Source: Alphaproteobacteria bacterium
Lineage (GTDB): Bacteria; Pseudomonadota; Alphaproteobacteria; UBA828
Direction: 5' to 3'
Length of the DNA stretch: 28,953 bases
Assembly: GCA_022826345.1 (NCBI GenBank)
Contig: JAJDVB010000065.1
Span: forward strand, 1 to 28,953
Shown: piece after piece, positions 1 through 8,724 of the stretch
Position numbering within the stretch: position 1 is the first letter of the stretch
Layout: each line of letters opens with the position of its first letter
The notes under the pieces: generated by a model
Told to the model about the DNA's origin: nothing
Seen by the model: the letters and a program-made list of their open reading frames with translations, nothing else
Databases searched by the model: none
Program-made: the position numbers and the translations under genes

Positions 1-70
1 GCCTCCAGATCTACATAGCTGAACAAACTGCCGCTGCGCTCGTCCGTGCCCCGCATCGCGCCATCGCCCC

Positions 71-94
71 GATTCGCTACCCAATCAGCGAATC
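71..94 (-). repeat. Perfect 8-bp hairpin downstream of the ABC operon
   Basis: Arms GATTCGCT (71-78) and AGCGAATC (87-94) are perfect reverse complements around an 8-nt loop. It lies about 40 nt beyond the stop of the ATPase gene, so it could end or stabilise the minus-strand ABC transcript. There is no T-run on either side, so a classical intrinsic terminator is not shown. Nothing else is recognisable in 1-135. Confidence 0.4.
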
Positions 95-135
95 ACGCCA
101 ATCCCACCAACGCCAGAGAGTTTTTCAGCAGCCTG

Positions 136-1209
<1,074 letters not shown>

Positions 1210-1211
1210 CG

Positions 1212-2075
1212 TCAGCCCTTCACCGCCCCCATGGTCATCCCCTTGATGAAGTAGCGCTGGAAGAACAGGAACACGATGAGCGTCGGCAGGCTCGCGATCA
1301 GCGACAGCGAGCCCTGCACCCCCCAGGCCACCGAGTACTGCCCCTGCAGGTTCACGATCCCCAGCATGATGGTCCGCTTCTCGTCGGACTGGGTGAAGAT
1401 GAGCGGCCACAGGAAGTCGTTCCAGATCCAGGTGAACTGGAGCGTCGCCAGCACCGCCAGCGCCGGCAGGCTCAGCGGCAGCGCCACCCGGGTCAGCACC
1501 TGCCACTCGTTCGCGCCTTCCAGGATGGCCGCCTCACGCAGCGCGGTCGGGACGGTGGCGAAGAAGTTGCGCATCAAGAGCGTGCAGATGGGGATGCCCA
1601 TCGCGGTGTGGATGATGACGATGGGGTACAGCGTGTCGATCAGATCCATGGCGTTGAAGAGTCGGAACAGCGGGATCAGGATCACCTGCGGCGGGAAGAA
1701 CATGCCCGACACGATGACGAGGAAGAGCAGGTTGCTGCCACGGAACGGCAGCTTGGCGAACACGTAGCCGGCCAGCGACCCCAGCGCGATCGAGGCCACC
1801 GTCGCAGGCGCGGTGACGATAAACGTGTTGACGAAGTAGCGGTGCACGGCCGGATTGGCGAGCACCTCGGCGTAGTTGCCCCAGAACAGCTCGGACGGGA
1901 TCGTCCACAGTTGGCCCAGCGCGATGTCGCGGGTGGTCTTGATCGAGGAGAGCAGCACGCCGGCGGTGGGCGCCAGGAAGAGCACCGCCAGAACCCCGAG
2001 CGAGATGAAGATCACCGCGGGCCAGGGGTTGAACCGTCTGGTCGGGACCGGGGCGAGCGCCACGTTAGCCCGCAT
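1212..2075 (-). CDS. Carbohydrate ABC transporter permease, MalG type
   Basis: Inner-membrane permease, 287 aa, with about six transmembrane helices (first at residues 19-40). The cytoplasmic coupling loop is visible as LREAAILEGANEW with the EAA---G pattern, near residue 180, which docks on the ATPase. It pairs with the MalF-type permease upstream. Its start codon and the GGTGAG ribosome-binding stretch in front of it lie inside one arm of the inverted-repeat element at 2066-2335, so the present start may have been supplied or remodelled by that insertion. No other Met, Val or Leu start fits better, as the first helix begins about 18 residues in. Confidence 0.94.
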   Translation of the reverse strand: MRANVALAPVPTRRFNPWPAVIFISLGVLAVLFLAPTAGVLLSSIKTTRDIALGQLWTIPSELFWGNYAEVLANPAVHRYFVNTFIVTAPATVASIALGSLAGYVFAKLPFRGSNLLFLVIVSGMFFPPQVILIPLFRLFNAMDLIDTLYPIVIIHTAMGIPICTLLMRNFFATVPTALREAAILEGANEWQVLTRVALPLSLPALAVLATLQFTWIWNDFLWPLIFTQSDEKRTIMLGIVNLQGQYSVAWGVQGSLSLIASLPTLIVFLFFQRYFIKGMTMGAVKG

Positions 2076-2335
2076 TTCTCACCAGGGTCATGGTCTGCGC
2101 GACGCTGTCTGCCCGACAGAGCAGGAACGGCGTGCAGCGCGATGCAGGGACATCGGGCAAACGCCGTGACGCACTCTGTCGGGCGGACAGCGCCGCCCTT
2201 CGGGTCGCGCCCAGGCGCCCGCCCACGGCGTCGCGGGCCTCAACCGTATTCCCCGATACGCTTTTCGGCTCGCTCCTGGTGGATCGAACGCCTGGACGCG
2301 ACGCAGGCCGTGACCCTGGTGAGAAAGGCGGGCTA
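2066..2335. mobile_element. 270-bp inverted-repeat (MITE-like) element between permease genes
   Basis: The ends are long imperfect inverted repeats: 2066-2099 against 2302-2335 match at 31 of 34 positions, and the outer 25 have one mismatch. Both begin TAGCCCGC and contain TTTCTCACCAGGGTCA. Nested inside are a second pair (2105-2121 against 2174-2190, 16 of 17) and a third 7-bp pair (ACGGCGT/ACGCCGT). No protein is convincing inside. The element carries the TAG stop of the upstream permease and the ATG of the downstream one. The terminal TA on both sides recalls TA-targeting (IS630/Tc1-like) MITEs, but no transposase source is in the window. It could instead be a large REP-like processing structure. 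Confidence 0.65.
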
Positions 2336-3214
2336 GCCATGGAGCTCGTCGACCTTGCGCAGCTGGCGGAAGTAGAGGCGGATGATGGTCAGCGCGATCA
2401 GGAATAGGACCACCGAGATGGCGCTGCCGTAACCCATCAGGTACTTCTTGAAGGACTCGTTGTACATGTGCATGGCCAGCGTGTCGGAGCTGTTGAACGG
2501 CCCGCCGCCGGTCATGGTGTAGAGAATGTCGAACCCCTTGAGCGAGTTGATGACGTTGAGCGCGATCACCACCACCGTGGCAGGCGCGAGCAGAGGGATG
2601 ACCACCAGGCGGATGCGCTGAAAGACCTTCGCGCCCTCGATCTCGCACACCTCCAGCAGATCCTCGGGCATGGTGGTCAGCCCGGCGAGGAAGATCACCA
2701 TGGAGAGCCCGGTCTGCTGCCACGACCAGGCGAGGATCACCGACCACAGCGCGCTATCCGGCTTCGCCAGCCAGGCGTAGTTGAAGTTCTCGCCGCTCAC
2801 CGCCTCCACCACGGTGTTCAGCAGCCCCCAGTCCGGCTGGTAGATCCAGACCCAGATCTGTCCGACCACCACGGCGGAGAGGCAGATCGGCAGGTAGAAG
2901 ATCGACTTGAACACCGAGCCGCCGGGAATGCGGCTGTCGATCAGGAGCGCAAGCGCAAGCCCGAGCACGGTCGGCACGACGATCGCCGCGACGATCCAGA
3001 ACGCCGTGTTGATTGCGGCGTTGAAGAACAGCTTGTCGGTGTAGATCTTGAGGAAGTTGTCGAAGCCGACGTAGTCGTAGTCGGGATTGAAGCCGTTCCA
3101 GTTGGTGAAGCTGTAGTAGAAGGAGCTCGCGAGCGGCCAGATCACGAACGCCGCGAACACCGCAAGCGGCAGCGCCAGCAGGATTACCCGCCAGAAACGG
3201 TTCTCCCGTTCCAT
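2333..3214 (-). CDS. Carbohydrate ABC transporter permease, MalF type
   Basis: Inner-membrane permease of 293 aa with about six transmembrane helices; the first is residues 10-30, followed by the FYYSFTNWN periplasmic entry typical of MalF/UgpA-type proteins. The coupling loop is LLEVCEIEGAK (about residues 190-200), a degenerate EAA motif with the conserved Gly kept. The ATG at 3214 fits the MEREN-RFW opening. It follows the solute-binding gene after 77 bp that contain a strong hairpin, and its TAG stop is the last three bases of the inverted-repeat element at 2066-2335. Confidence 0.94.
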   Translation of the reverse strand: MERENRFWRVILLALPLAVFAAFVIWPLASSFYYSFTNWNGFNPDYDYVGFDNFLKIYTDKLFFNAAINTAFWIVAAIVVPTVLGLALALLIDSRIPGGSVFKSIFYLPICLSAVVVGQIWVWIYQPDWGLLNTVVEAVSGENFNYAWLAKPDSALWSVILAWSWQQTGLSMVIFLAGLTTMPEDLLEVCEIEGAKVFQRIRLVVIPLLAPATVVVIALNVINSLKGFDILYTMTGGGPFNSSDTLAMHMYNESFKKYLMGYGSAISVVLFLIALTIIRLYFRQLRKVDELHG

Positions 3215-3244
3215 CGGTCACTGCTCATAGCGGGAAGTGGGCAG

Positions 3245-3271
3245 GCTGCCGGGTGAATGCCGCCCGGCGGC
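3245..3271 (-). terminator. Intercistronic hairpin between binding-protein and permease genes
   Basis: A GC-rich stem (3245-3253 with 3263-3271, nine pairs with one G-T) closes a 9-nt loop in the 77-bp gap after the solute-binding gene. Such structures commonly let the binding protein be made in excess over the membrane subunits by partial termination or mRNA stabilisation. There is no T-run, so stabilisation or attenuation is more likely than full termination; the role is inferred. Confidence 0.45.
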
Positions 3272-3291
3272 CCGCCCGCACGAGATCGCGC

Positions 3292-4563
3292 CTACTCCGT
3301 GAACGCTTGGGCTGCGTCCGCGGCGACCTGCGCGAGGATGTCGTCGACCTGGCTCGGGTCGTCCATGAAGCGCGAGAACATGGAGAGCCCGGCCTCCGCC
3401 ACCGGCGGTGGCGTCGCGAGGTCGTAGTTGAACGCGAAGTTGTCGGCGCCTGCCACGACGGTGGAGACCCGCTGCATGACGACGTTGTAGTTCGCCGGAT
3501 CGACGTTGACGTTGGCGCTGAGCGCCCCGTATGCGCCGGTCCAGCTCGCCTGCACATCGGCGTTCGACATCATGAAGCTGAGGAACGCCTCGGCGCCGGC
3601 GCGGTTCTCCCCGTCGTTGGAGATGACGAGGCCATCCACCGGGCCGACCACCGACGTGGGAACGCCGTCAGCGATGGACGGGAACGGGAAGAAGTCGTAG
3701 TCCGTGCCGGGCTCGAGCCCCAGTCCGTTCCAGTAGCCGGTGATCCAGGTGCCCATCAGGGTCATCGCCGCATCGCCGCGGGCCACCTTGTCCGACGCGT
3801 CCGTCCACGAATCGGCGTTGGCGTTGGGCGCGAAGTAGCCCTTGTCCGCCAGGTCCTTCCACATCGCCATGGCGGCCTTGACTTCGGCGTCGTCGTAAGA
3901 GGCCGAGCCGTTCATCAGGCTCGCGCGGTAGTCGGGGCCGGCGGTGCCGAGCAGCAGATAGTCGAACCAGAACTGGGCGGGCCAGCGGTTCTTAGAGCCG
4001 AGCGCGATCGGCGTCACGCCCTTGCCCTTCAGCGTCTCGCAGAGCGCGAGGAAGCCGTCCCAGGTCGTCGGCATCTCGGTGACGCCGGCATCCGCGAGCA
4101 CCTGGGTGTTATAGAACATGCCCGCGTAGTGGTAGTTGAACGGCACCAGGTAGCGTTGGCCGTTGTACATGGTGGCGCTGTCTGCCACCGACTTCGCGAC
4201 CACATTGTCGAGGCCGTCCCGGGCCCACATCTCGTCGATGGGATGGAGGCTTCCGGAATCGACGACGAACTGCGTCCGCGCGCCTGCCCAGTAGCTGAAG
4301 ACGTCCGGCAGGCTGTCGCCGGCCGCGCGCACCAGGATGTCTGTCTTGAAGTCCTCGTGGCCGATGGGGCTGTTCTTGATCGTGTAGTCCGTGGCGGCTT
4401 CGAACTTCGCGACCTGTTCGTTGAAAATCTTGAGTCCGAACTCGCCGGTGAAGTAGTGCGTGAGCGTGACGTCGCCGCCTTGCGCGAAGGCGGGCGCGCC
4501 GAGCAGCAGCGCCGGCACGACCGCCGCGGCGGCCAGCAGCCTGCGCCTGTTGAGAGTGATCAT
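3292..4563 (-). CDS. Extracellular solute-binding protein, family 1 (sugar type)
   Basis: Periplasmic receptor of the importer, 423 aa. The N-terminus has a basic NRRRLL start, a hydrophobic Ala/Leu run and a cleavage site after AFA (about residue 27); the RRR-LL arrangement is near-Tat but Sec export is equally possible. The mature protein opens with VTLTHYFTGEFG and has the alternating layout of MalE/UgpB-like receptors, with many aromatic residues for carbohydrate stacking. The ATG at 4563 is preceded on its strand by GGGGGAAG, a good ribosome-binding site. It is the first gene of the minus-strand operon and is divergent from the oxidoreductase gene. The ligand is unknown; the neighbours suggest a polyol, inositol-like compound or sugar acid. 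Confidence 0.94.
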   Translation of the reverse strand: MITLNRRRLLAAAAVVPALLLGAPAFAQGGDVTLTHYFTGEFGLKIFNEQVAKFEAATDYTIKNSPIGHEDFKTDILVRAAGDSLPDVFSYWAGARTQFVVDSGSLHPIDEMWARDGLDNVVAKSVADSATMYNGQRYLVPFNYHYAGMFYNTQVLADAGVTEMPTTWDGFLALCETLKGKGVTPIALGSKNRWPAQFWFDYLLLGTAGPDYRASLMNGSASYDDAEVKAAMAMWKDLADKGYFAPNANADSWTDASDKVARGDAAMTLMGTWITGYWNGLGLEPGTDYDFFPFPSIADGVPTSVVGPVDGLVISNDGENRAGAEAFLSFMMSNADVQASWTGAYGALSANVNVDPANYNVVMQRVSTVVAGADNFAFNYDLATPPPVAEAGLSMFSRFMDDPSQVDDILAQVAADAAQAFTE

Positions 4564-4668
4564 GGTTCTTCCCCCGTGCGGTTGACATGCCAGCGTTGCG
4601 TAAGAGCAACCCGGAAGTGAACCGCATCGCTCCGCGCGGTGTCAACGAGAACGGGGCGAATATCCCGA

Positions 4669-4689
4669 GGTATCGCATGCGAGCATACC
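4669..4689. promoter_or_regulatory. Palindromic candidate operator in the divergent promoter region
   Basis: Within the 263-bp gap between the divergent importer and oxidoreductase genes lies GGTA-TCGCATGCGA-GCATACC. Its core TCGCATGCGA (4673-4682) is a perfect 10-bp palindrome flanked by GGTA and TACC. A central-CG-like palindrome here is a plausible site for a LacI- or GntR-type regulator of both operons, though no regulator gene is in the window. The rest of the gap shows nothing definite. Confidence 0.35.
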
Positions 4690-4826
4690 GAACCGTCAGC
4701 AAGACATCGGCAGCATGTGTTGCACGACGGCGCGGATACCGCCTAGGTTCGCGGCGCATCGGTCGCGCGGGATGCCTCCGCATGGCCGGCGCATCCACCC
4801 GCCGCCGCAACGGGAGCTGACGACAC

Positions 4827-5921
4827 ATGCAGACCGGTCCCATCGGAGTCGGCATCGTGGGCACGGGCCGCATCTCCGATCTGCACGCCATCGAGTACCT
4901 GGCCAACCCGCTGGCGCGGATCGTGGCGCTCTGCGACGTGGACGCGGCGCGTGCGGCAGAGCGGGCGTCGTCCTGGGGCTTGGACGACGTCGCCATCGAG
5001 GGCGACATCGACGCCTTGCTCGCCCGCACGGACGTGGATCTCGTCGAGATCCTGCTCCCCCATCACCTGCATCTGGAAGCGGCGCTGAAGGCTGTCGACG
5101 CCGGCAAGATCGTCTCGCTTCAGAAGCCGATGTGCATCTCGCTGGAAGGGGCCGACCGCCTGGTCGCCGCCGCGGACGCCGCGGACCGACCGTTCAAGGT
5201 GTTCGAGAATTTCCTGTTCTACCCCCCGGTCGTGCGGGCGCGGGAGCTGATCGCGGACGACGCGATCGGCCCGCCGCTCTCCATCCGCATCAAGAGCAAT
5301 CCGGGACGGAGCAAGACCGCCTGGGACGTGCCGGCAAGCGCTATCGCCTGGCGGCAACGGCCCGAGCACGCCGGCGGCGGGCCTCTGGTGTTCGACGACG
5401 GCCACCACAAGTTCGCCCTCGCCTGGCACTTCATGGGCGAGCCGGAGGAGGTCCACGCCTTCATCGGAGAGACCGAGACGGCGGACCACCGGGAGCGGCT
5501 GGACGCGCCCTCGATCGTGTCGTTCCGCTTTCCCGGCAACCGCATCGGCAACCTGGAGATCGTCCATTCGCCGGAGCTCGAGATCGCAACCCGGCACTAT
5601 GCCCAGGACGACCGCGTGGAGATCACCGGCAGCAAGGGGGTGATCTGGGTGAACGGCGGCCACGGGCGCCTGGGCGACACGCCGCCGGTCGCGCTCTATC
5701 GGGACGGCACCCTCACCGAGTTCCGCGACGTGGCGACCGGCTGGGAGCAGAGCTTCGTACTCTCAACACGCCACTTTCTGGAAGTCCTGTCGCAAGGCGG
5801 GCGGCCGGTGTTGACCGCGCGCGAGGGCCGACAGGTGCTGCGCTTCGCGCTCGCCGCTCTGGAATCCGCCCGGCTGGGCAAGCCGGTGCCGGTCGCTGCC
5901 GAGGGAGGAACGAGCGCATGA
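4827..5921 (+). CDS. Gfo/Idh/MocA family NAD(P)-dependent oxidoreductase
   Basis: Cytoplasmic dehydrogenase of 364 aa, normal length. The N-terminal Rossmann fold shows VGIVGTGRIS (residues 8-17) for dinucleotide binding. LQKPM (99-103) carries the family's Lys-Pro pair, and the C-terminal domain has FDDGHHK (189-195) in place of the usual D-x-x-x-H catalytic region. Members oxidise or interconvert inositols, sugars and sugar acids. The ATG at 4827 is preceded by GGGAG about 10 nt upstream. Its TGA overlaps the ATG of the ThDP enzyme (ATGA), so the two are co-translated. Likely the first oxidation step for the imported substrate; the exact substrate cannot be told. Confidence 0.92.
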   Translation: MQTGPIGVGIVGTGRISDLHAIEYLANPLARIVALCDVDAARAAERASSWGLDDVAIEGDIDALLARTDVDLVEILLPHHLHLEAALKAVDAGKIVSLQKPMCISLEGADRLVAAADAADRPFKVFENFLFYPPVVRARELIADDAIGPPLSIRIKSNPGRSKTAWDVPASAIAWRQRPEHAGGGPLVFDDGHHKFALAWHFMGEPEEVHAFIGETETADHRERLDAPSIVSFRFPGNRIGNLEIVHSPELEIATRHYAQDDRVEITGSKGVIWVNGGHGRLGDTPPVALYRDGTLTEFRDVATGWEQSFVLSTRHFLEVLSQGGRPVLTAREGRQVLRFALAALESARLGKPVPVAAEGGTSA

Positions 5922-7819
5922 CGAACGCCACTGGCACGCCGGGACCGCTGCCGCCCTCGATGGACGAGAGAGCGGCCTGGCTCGCCGCTGCCGGCGGCCT
6001 GAATGCGGCCATCGATGCAAGCCGGCTCGGCGAGCCGGTCGCCCTCCCCCTCGCCGAGGCGCTGGTGCTGGGCCTGATGCGTCAGGGTGTGACCAAATAT
6101 CTCGCGATCTTCGGGCACGGTTCCACCGCGGTGGGCGAGGTGCTGCGGGTCTACCAGGACCACGGCCTGGTCCGGTGCTGGCAATTCCGCAACGAGGTCG
6201 CGATGGCCCACGCCGCCACGGCGCTTCGCTGGGTCTACGGAGAGCCCTCCGCCGTCGTCACCTCCATCGGGCCGGGGGCGATGCAGGCGATGGCCGGATC
6301 GCTGGCGGCGGCCTCCAACGGCGTCGGCGTCTATCACCTCTACGGCGATGAGACCACACACGGCGAAGGCTACAACATGCAGCAGGTGCCGAAGCCGGCG
6401 CAGGGGCTTTTCGGGCAGATGACCGCGCTGATGGGCGAGTCCTGGACCCTGCACAGCCCCGGCGGGCTGCGGGCGGCGCTGCGCCGGGGCGCGATGACGG
6501 TGTTCCACCCGTGGAAGGCCGGTCCGTTTTATCTCAACCTGCCCCTCAACACCCAGCCTGCGGAGACCCTGATCCGGCTGGATACCCTGCCGGCGGCGCC
6601 CGCATTCTCCCCTGCCGCACCCGCCGACGAGGACGCCTACACGCAAGCCGTAGCGCTCGTCGCCGGCGCCCGGCGCGTCGCTGTCAAGGCGGGCGGCGGG
6701 GCGCGGCCCTTCGCCCGCGAAATCCGGGAGTTCGCGGAGCTGACGGGCGCGGCGGTGGTGCTCAGCCCCGGCTCGACCGGGGTGCTTCCCGACGACCACC
6801 CGCAGAACCTGCACGTCGGCGGCTCCAAGGGGAGCATCAGCGGCAACTTCGCGATGGAGGAGGCGGACCTTCTGGTGGTCATCGGCAGCCGGGCGGTGTG
6901 CCAGAGCGACTGCTCGGGGACGGGATGGCCGAAGGTCCGCCACGTCGTCAACATCAACGCCGATCCGGAGGACGTCCAGCACTACAACCGCACCTCTGCG
7001 CTATGCGGCGATGCAGGCGCGGTGTTGGAGCGCCTGAACGATGCGCTGCGCCGCGATCATCCCGAGGCACCCGCGCGCAAACGGGAATGGCTCGACGCCT
7101 GCGCCGCGAAGAAGGCCGAGTGGCGAGCTTTCAGGACCGCGCAGCTCGATGCCGCTCAACCCGTCGACGCGGTCTGGCAGCGGGAGGTGCTGACCCAGCC
7201 CCAGGCGATCGCGGTGACTGCGGCATTCTGCAAGGCGCGCGCCGCCATCAAGTTCTTCGACGCCGGCGACGTGCAGGCCAACGGTTTCCAGATCGTCGAG
7301 GACGACGAGCCCTACGAGACCTTCACCGAGGCCGGCGCGTCCTACATGGGGTTCTCGGTGTCGGCCCTGCTCGCCGGTGCGCTGGCCGAGAACGGGCGCT
7401 ACGGCGTCGCCTTCACCGGCGACGGGTCGTTCACCATGAACCCGCAAGTGTTGATCGACGGCGTGGAGCACGGCGTGCGCGGCGCCATCGCCCTGTTCGA
7501 CAACCGCCGCATGGGCGCGATCAGCGGGTTGCAGCAGGCGCAGTACGGAGCGGATTTCCGCACCTCGGACTCCGTGCCGGTGGACTACGTGCAGATGGCG
7601 GCAGCGGTGCCGGGCGTGAAGGCGCTATCGGGCGGGTTCGATCCGTCCTCCCTGGAAGCGGCGCTCGAAGAAGCGTTCGACTACGACGGCCTCAGCCTGA
7701 TCCACGTCCCGGTCTACTACGGGGACGACCCCAGGGGCGGCATGGGCGCCTACGGGCGCTGGAACGTCGGCAACTGGTGCGACGACGTGCAGGACCGCTA
7801 CGTGCGCACGCTGATCTGA
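5918..7819 (+). CDS. ThDP-dependent enzyme, IolD / acetolactate synthase-like
   Basis: 633-aa cytoplasmic enzyme of the thiamine-diphosphate superfamily. The N-terminal pyrimidine-binding domain shows IFGHGS (about 64-69) and the catalytic Glu in RNEVAMAHAA (E93). The C-terminal PP domain has GDGSF (501-505) and FDNRRMG (N529) for the Mg-diphosphate. The FGHG opening and the closing GRWNVGNW resemble IolD, the trihydroxycyclohexanedione hydrolase that opens the ring in inositol breakdown, more than acetolactate synthase; IolD has about the same length. ATG at 5918 is preceded by GAGGGAGGA and overlaps the oxidoreductase stop. A C-C bond cleavage following the oxidoreductase is inferred. The orthologous IolD reaction is not proven. 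Confidence 0.85.
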   Translation: MTNATGTPGPLPPSMDERAAWLAAAGGLNAAIDASRLGEPVALPLAEALVLGLMRQGVTKYLAIFGHGSTAVGEVLRVYQDHGLVRCWQFRNEVAMAHAATALRWVYGEPSAVVTSIGPGAMQAMAGSLAAASNGVGVYHLYGDETTHGEGYNMQQVPKPAQGLFGQMTALMGESWTLHSPGGLRAALRRGAMTVFHPWKAGPFYLNLPLNTQPAETLIRLDTLPAAPAFSPAAPADEDAYTQAVALVAGARRVAVKAGGGARPFAREIREFAELTGAAVVLSPGSTGVLPDDHPQNLHVGGSKGSISGNFAMEEADLLVVIGSRAVCQSDCSGTGWPKVRHVVNINADPEDVQHYNRTSALCGDAGAVLERLNDALRRDHPEAPARKREWLDACAAKKAEWRAFRTAQLDAAQPVDAVWQREVLTQPQAIAVTAAFCKARAAIKFFDAGDVQANGFQIVEDDEPYETFTEAGASYMGFSVSALLAGALAENGRYGVAFTGDGSFTMNPQVLIDGVEHGVRGAIALFDNRRMGAISGLQQAQYGADFRTSDSVPVDYVQMAAAVPGVKALSGGFDPSSLEAALEEAFDYDGLSLIHVPVYYGDDPRGGMGAYGRWNVGNWCDDVQDRYVRTLI

Positions 7820-7892
7820 CCGCGGGCGGCGGGCTTGCCGAGGCAGGGTCGGCGAGGTTCCGTCTGCCTGCTCGTCTGGCTTCCAGACCCGA

Positions 7893-7922
7893 TTGACCCC
7901 CGAAATTGGAGTGATGTAAAGT
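7893..7922 (+). promoter_or_regulatory. Sigma70-like promoter of the toxin-antitoxin pair
   Basis: TTGACC (7893-7898), an 18-nt spacer and TAAAGT (7917-7922) form a fair -35/-10 pair 37 nt before the antitoxin start. The left arm of the inverted repeat at 7902-7943 occupies the spacer and the -10 lies between the arms, as expected for autorepression. Confidence 0.5.
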
Positions 7923-7943
7923 AATCTCATTCACTCCAATTTC
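7902..7943. promoter_or_regulatory. Inverted-repeat operator for RHH antitoxin autoregulation
   Basis: GAAATTGGAGTGA (7902-7914) and TCACTCCAATTTC (7931-7943) are perfect 13-bp reverse complements separated by 16 bp. The position over the promoter, just upstream of a ribbon-helix-helix gene, fits the usual binding of two antitoxin dimers. It could also fold as an RNA hairpin, but its place over the -10 favours a DNA operator. Confidence 0.7.
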
Positions 7944-7958
7944 CACGTTGGAACCGCC

Positions 7959-8183
7959 ATGCCCCAACAGGTAACCGCGCGCTTACCCGACCCGGTGGTC
8001 GAAGCGCTGGACACGGCCGCGCAACAGCTCAGGCGCAGCCGCGCGGACGTCATCCGCCTCGCCGTCGAGCACTATCTCGAGGACTTCGACGATCTCTCCG
8101 TCGCAATCGACCGGCTCCGCGATCCGAGCGATCCGGTGTTGGATTGGGACAAGGTCCGGCGTGAGCTTCTCCATACGGATTAA
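7959..8183 (+). CDS. Ribbon-helix-helix (CopG-like) antitoxin
   Basis: 74-aa DNA-binding antitoxin. QVTARLPDPVVEALD (residues 4-18) forms the ribbon strand and first helix, and RRSRADVIRLAVEHYL (25-40) the second helix of the RHH fold. The acidic tail (about 45-74) is the part that would cap the toxin. The ATG follows the operator/promoter at 7893-7943 and has only a weak GGAA ahead of it. It overlaps the toxin gene by 23 nt, the usual antitoxin-first order. It would repress its own operon and neutralise the next gene product. Confidence 0.9.
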   Translation: MPQQVTARLPDPVVEALDTAAQQLRRSRADVIRLAVEHYLEDFDDLSVAIDRLRDPSDPVLDWDKVRRELLHTD

Positions 8184-8424
8184 GGAGAGCGCCGCCAAAG
8201 AGTTGAGGCGTGTGGCGAAGCCGGATCGGGGGCGGATCGTTGCGGCCATCGACCGGCTGGCCCAAACCCCTCATCTCGGTGCCGCGCTGAAAGGCGACAT
8301 GCGGGGCTTGCGGCGGCTCCGGGTTGGGGACTACCGCGTGGTGTACGAAATCCGGGACGATGAGCTCGTCATTCTGGTGGTTCGCATCGCGCACCGACGG
8401 GACGCCTATCGGCGGACGCCTTGA
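8161..8424 (+). CDS. RelE/ParE-family toxin
   Basis: 87-aa toxin of the RelE/ParE superfamily: it opens with SFSIRIKESAAKELRRV, has a central GDMRGLRRLRVGDYRVVYEI (residues about 46-65) and ends in IAHRRDAYRR. The paired Arg residues in RLRVGDYRVVYEI and the terminal HRR-Y are the positions used by RelE for mRNA cleavage in the ribosome. Whether this is a RelE-type RNase or ParE-type gyrase poison cannot be settled by eye, but the H-R-R-D-x-Y end favours RelE. Translation starts at GTG 8161 within the antitoxin gene, ensuring coupling. Confidence 0.9.
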   Translation: MSFSIRIKESAAKELRRVAKPDRGRIVAAIDRLAQTPHLGAALKGDMRGLRRLRVGDYRVVYEIRDDELVILVVRIAHRRDAYRRTP

Positions 8425-8499
8425 TGAGTTGCCTCGGTAGAGGCGCCTCCGGCATGGTTTGCGACAATCCGGCGCCAACGCTTGTGATCATCGGCGTGC

Positions 8500-8569
8500 G
8501 CGGTGAGCGCCACGTTGCACAGACCCGGCTCACAAAGAGGCGCAGACCGCGCCGGGCGGCGGCATGATA
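8500..8569 (-). pseudogene. Fossil fragment of a MauG-like peroxidase gene
   Basis: Plus-strand bases 8500-8528 match 9860-9888 of the intact peroxidase gene at all but two positions. Directly adjacent, 8532-8569 match about 10136-10172 at roughly four of five positions. On the minus strand these encode remnants of AAARRGLRLF and PGL-NVALTA, corresponding to peroxidase residues about 228-239 and 322-333. The roughly 250 nt that separate them in the intact gene, including the second haem site, are missing, and the frame is shifted at the join. It is a decayed, internally deleted paralogue in the same orientation as the live gene. The rest of the 300-bp gap 8425-8724 shows nothing recognisable. 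Confidence 0.7.
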
Positions 8570-8724
8570 CTCACCCAAGCAAATGCCTCGCTAAACCGTA
8601 CGGTCATCTGTTCTCCAAGGGTATGATCGTCATGAACTTGAATGTTGTCAGGGAAGTGTCGGCTGAAACGTACGGCCGAATGACGCAACCTTTCCGGGAA
8701 CGCTTGAGGCATCGGAGGAGCACG

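Noticed and set aside
3253..4620. 455-codon plus-strand frame opposite the solute-binding gene
   Set aside because: Low-complexity His/Arg/Val-Gly composition; the opposite strand encodes a complete binding protein with signal peptide and ribosome-binding site.
7884..7897. 14-bp identity CCAGACCCGATTGA between 7884-7897 and about 20153-20167, upstream of the antitoxin and parE genes
   Set aside because: Short, not extended on either side, and its position relative to the starts differs greatly, so chance or a shared promoter-like word is enough explanation.
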